In this document: positions 5,011 to 6,267 of the stretch, piece after piece
Layout: every line of letters begins with the position of its first letter
Numbering within the stretch: position 1 is the stretch's first letter
Program-made: the position numbers and the translations under genes
Notes under the pieces: model-generated
The model's input: only the letters and a program-made list of their open reading frames with translations
Told to the model about the DNA's origin: nothing
Database searches by the model: none
DNA from: JAFRXK01 sp045603305
GTDB taxonomy: Bacteria; Bacillota; Clostridia; Lachnospirales; Lachnospiraceae
DNA: 6,267 nucleotides
Reading direction: 5' to 3'
Assembly: GCA_045603305.1 (NCBI GenBank)
Contig: JAZULV010000022.1
Location: forward strand, 1 to 6,267

Positions 5011-5302
5011 TTACGTTCCTGGAAAAGAATTTGACGCTTTAGGAATAGTAAAAGGAACTGTTGTACAGTCTAAAAACTTTGGTAAAGATTTTATGGCAGG
5101 TATGAAGACACTTGTAGGTGGTGAAATTAAAGGTTACACCGATATGCTTATCGAAGCCCGCCAGATTGCTACAAAGCGAATGGTAGACGAAGCCACAGCC
5201 CTTGGTGCAGACGCCGTGATAAACATCCGCTTTGGTTCATCTGCAGTTATGAGCGGTGCCGCAGAAGTTATCGCTTATGGCACTGCAGTAAAGCTTAAAT
5301 AG
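4991..5302 (+). CDS. YbjQ/DUF74 family protein
   Basis: This is a 103-residue soluble protein of the YbjQ (DUF74, UPF0145) family, recognised from PGK (10-12), LGIVKG (17-22), LVGGEIKGYT (41-50), the EAR...RM segment (55-64), LGADAVINIR (71-80) and the C-terminal AYGTAV (95-100). Family structures are small ring-forming oligomers often labelled heavy-metal binding, but no biochemical role is established. The length is normal. The start is ATG 4991 with an excellent GGAGGAGAGG just upstream, and it overlaps copy 3 by 20 bases. A TTG at 4973 would add six residues without a better site. As the last gene of the MerR-controlled operon, it is the most likely soluble output or signal-binding partner. 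Confidence 0.92.
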   Translation: MLLLNIDYVPGKEFDALGIVKGTVVQSKNFGKDFMAGMKTLVGGEIKGYTDMLIEARQIATKRMVDEATALGADAVINIRFGSSAVMSGAAEVIAYGTAVKLK

Positions 5303-5317
5303 TTTAACGCTACAAAC

Positions 5318-5367
5318 AAATATCCTGTAACTTCACAGCTTTATGCCGCCGGTTACAGGATATTTTA
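5318..5367. terminator. Bidirectional terminator between ybjQ-like gene and M56 gene
   Basis: A perfect 14-bp inverted repeat, AAATATCCTGTAAC (5318-5331) with GTTACAGGATATTT (5352-5365), encloses a 20-base loop. It is followed by TTAGTTGT rightward and, on the minus strand, by a TTTGTTTG tail. It lies 15 bases after the YbjQ stop and can also serve the leftward M56-type gene that ends at 5430. The loop is long for a terminator, but the stem is perfect. Confidence 0.75.
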
Positions 5368-5429
5368 GTTGTAAAAAAACTCTCAACTTCTATAATCTCT
5401 ATTATATACAAATTATTTGTATTTTCTTA

Positions 5430-6267
5430 TTATCTTTTCCAGTCAATCCATTCCGGCTCATTTCCTATGAAAGTAGCAATGTCAGCTCCATTATCTTCTG
5501 TAAAACGTCCCGCTTCAACAGGCTGTCCGTCAGCAGTATAAGTATAGAATATGGTTTCATCACCATCATAATTCTGACCATCCCAAACCATTCCATTATC
5601 ATACACACCAAATCCGATGTGCATTGAATGTGACTCAAATACATCAAAACAAACCAGTTCATTATGATATATTCCTAATATATACATCAATTCACTTGTA
5701 GATGAACTTAACTTGAAAATAAGCTCTGACATTTCATCTCCATTTACATCCACAAAAGCATATTTTTTCTGTGCATCTTTAAACTCTGATTCATATTTTT
5801 CATCATCCATAACTGTTAACTGCATACCTTCAACAAATGGATTTGGTACGCTGATTTCATTATTTAGGAAAGCTTCATACAGTAAATCCCTATTAGATTG
5901 CTCCGTATCTGTTACATCATTCTCCTTAGTAACCGCTTCTGTCTCAGGCTGTTCCTGAGTTTCAAAGTCACTCTCTCCCTCTGTCTCAGGCTGCTCGTTA
6001 CTTATCTGCTGACCTTCTGTATCAGTCTGGTCCTTATCATTCTTTCCGGTAAAAGTACAGGCAGTAATAACACAAAGTACGAGTGCCAGCACTACAGCTG
6101 TTATCTTCTTCATACTTGGTTTATACACTAACATATTAATCCTCTCCTTTAAATCCTCTTTATTTGACGCAGCGGAAAAGCTCAATATATATGCATTTCT
6201 ACGCTTTATCTGGGATAATTCCAACAACGCCTTTCCATATTCTACTCGTGCAGAGTCTCCAAGCCTG
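5430..6267 (-). CDS. BlaR1/MecR1-like M56 family protein, C-terminal part, with acidic linker and extracytoplasmic domain
   Basis: The frame is open to the right edge, so this is the 3' end (278 residues) of a larger gene. The segment entering from the edge, RLGDSARVEYGKALLELSQ followed later by DLKERINMLVYKPS, matches the end of the M56 metallopeptidase domain of BlaR1-type sensors. The HExxH site would lie outside the window. A membrane helix follows (KKITAVVLALVLCVITAC), then a roughly 50-residue Glu/Gln/Thr-rich linker containing EQPETE twice, then a compact extracytoplasmic domain with FVDVNGDEMSELIF (calcium-loop-like DVNGDE) and YDGDETIFYTYTADG. In place of a penicillin-binding sensor domain there is this unknown one. 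BlaR1 homologues usually pair with a BlaI repressor, expected just outside the window. The ITAC at the end of the helix looks like a lipobox. Confidence 0.8.
   Translation of the reverse strand, partial: RLGDSARVEYGKALLELSQIKRRNAYILSFSAASNKEDLKERINMLVYKPSMKKITAVVLALVLCVITACTFTGKNDKDQTDTEGQQISNEQPETEGESDFETQEQPETEAVTKENDVTDTEQSNRDLLYEAFLNNEISVPNPFVEGMQLTVMDDEKYESEFKDAQKKYAFVDVNGDEMSELIFKLSSSTSELMYILGIYHNELVCFDVFESHSMHIGFGVYDNGMVWDGQNYDGDETIFYTYTADGQPVEAGRFTEDNGADIATFIGNEPEWIDWKR
6132..6150 (-). promoter_or_regulatory. Possible internal ribosome binding site and start within the M56 gene
   Basis: On the minus strand AAAGGAGAGG (6150-6141) lies six bases before an in-frame ATG (6134-6132). Translation from here would give a 234-residue protein with a basic N-terminus (MLVYKPSMKK), a hydrophobic core and ITAC, a fitting lipoprotein signal peptide. 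The purine run also encodes Lys-Glu-Arg of a conserved family segment, so it may be coincidental. Confidence 0.3.

Noticed and set aside
5406..5422. Small hairpin ATACAAA-TTA-TTTGTAT after the M56-type gene
   Set aside because: It is entirely A/T except one pair and lacks a U tract. The stem at 5318-5365 is the better terminator.
5343..6131. Plus-strand frames of 94, 81 and 77 codons over the M56-type gene
   Set aside because: Their Ser- and Phe-rich compositions are typical of reverse reading of an acidic, Glu/Thr-rich gene, and none has a ribosome binding site.

Overview
The window looks like chromosome from a low-GC Gram-positive anaerobe of the Clostridia, most like Lachnospiraceae. The grounds are AT-rich DNA, strong AGGAGG-type ribosome binding sites, occasional TTG/GTG starts, a tandem short-chain chromate-transporter pair, a DUF368 membrane protein, and a BlaR1/M56-type protein with a long acidic C-terminal extension. 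This placement is by family resemblance only. No rRNA, tRNA, IS element, prophage gene or CRISPR array is visible.

Layout. (1) 1-301: the 3' end of an unidentified AT-rich gene and its terminator. (2) 334-2358: an extended -10 promoter and a three-gene operon encoding a COG1237-type metallo-beta-lactamase-fold hydrolase and two half-size chromate transporters overlapping by ATGA. (3) 2359-2822: 464 bases with no long gene. They hold a compact convergent unit: a 28-codon single-TM peptide gene on the minus strand with a GG-rich Shine-Dalgarno, a perfect TATAAT extended -10 promoter carrying a palindrome, a 14-bp perfect stem-loop shared by both strands, and an opposing plus-strand promoter. 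This has the architecture of a type I toxin-antitoxin locus. (4) 2823-3623, minus: a DUF368 (PopT-like) undecaprenyl-phosphate translocase. (5) 3820-5365: a MerR-type promoter with a 19-bp spacer, a MerR regulator ending in a two-helix membrane domain, two small two-helix membrane proteins that repeat that C-terminal module, a YbjQ (DUF74) protein, and a terminator. (6) 5430-6267, minus: the C-terminal part of a BlaR1-like M56 sensor protein cut by the window edge.

Two regions stand out. The first is the MerR operon. Its regulator's membrane tail and the two following proteins are diverged copies of one module, and all end in an acidic ...G-E-E..D-A...Y tail. The DNA encoding that tail supplies the purine-rich ribosome binding site and the ATG (from the Asp-Ala codons) of the next gene. 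I infer a translationally coupled, membrane-located, autoregulated system in which the small proteins may assemble with the regulator. The second is the candidate type I toxin-antitoxin unit at about 2410-2725.
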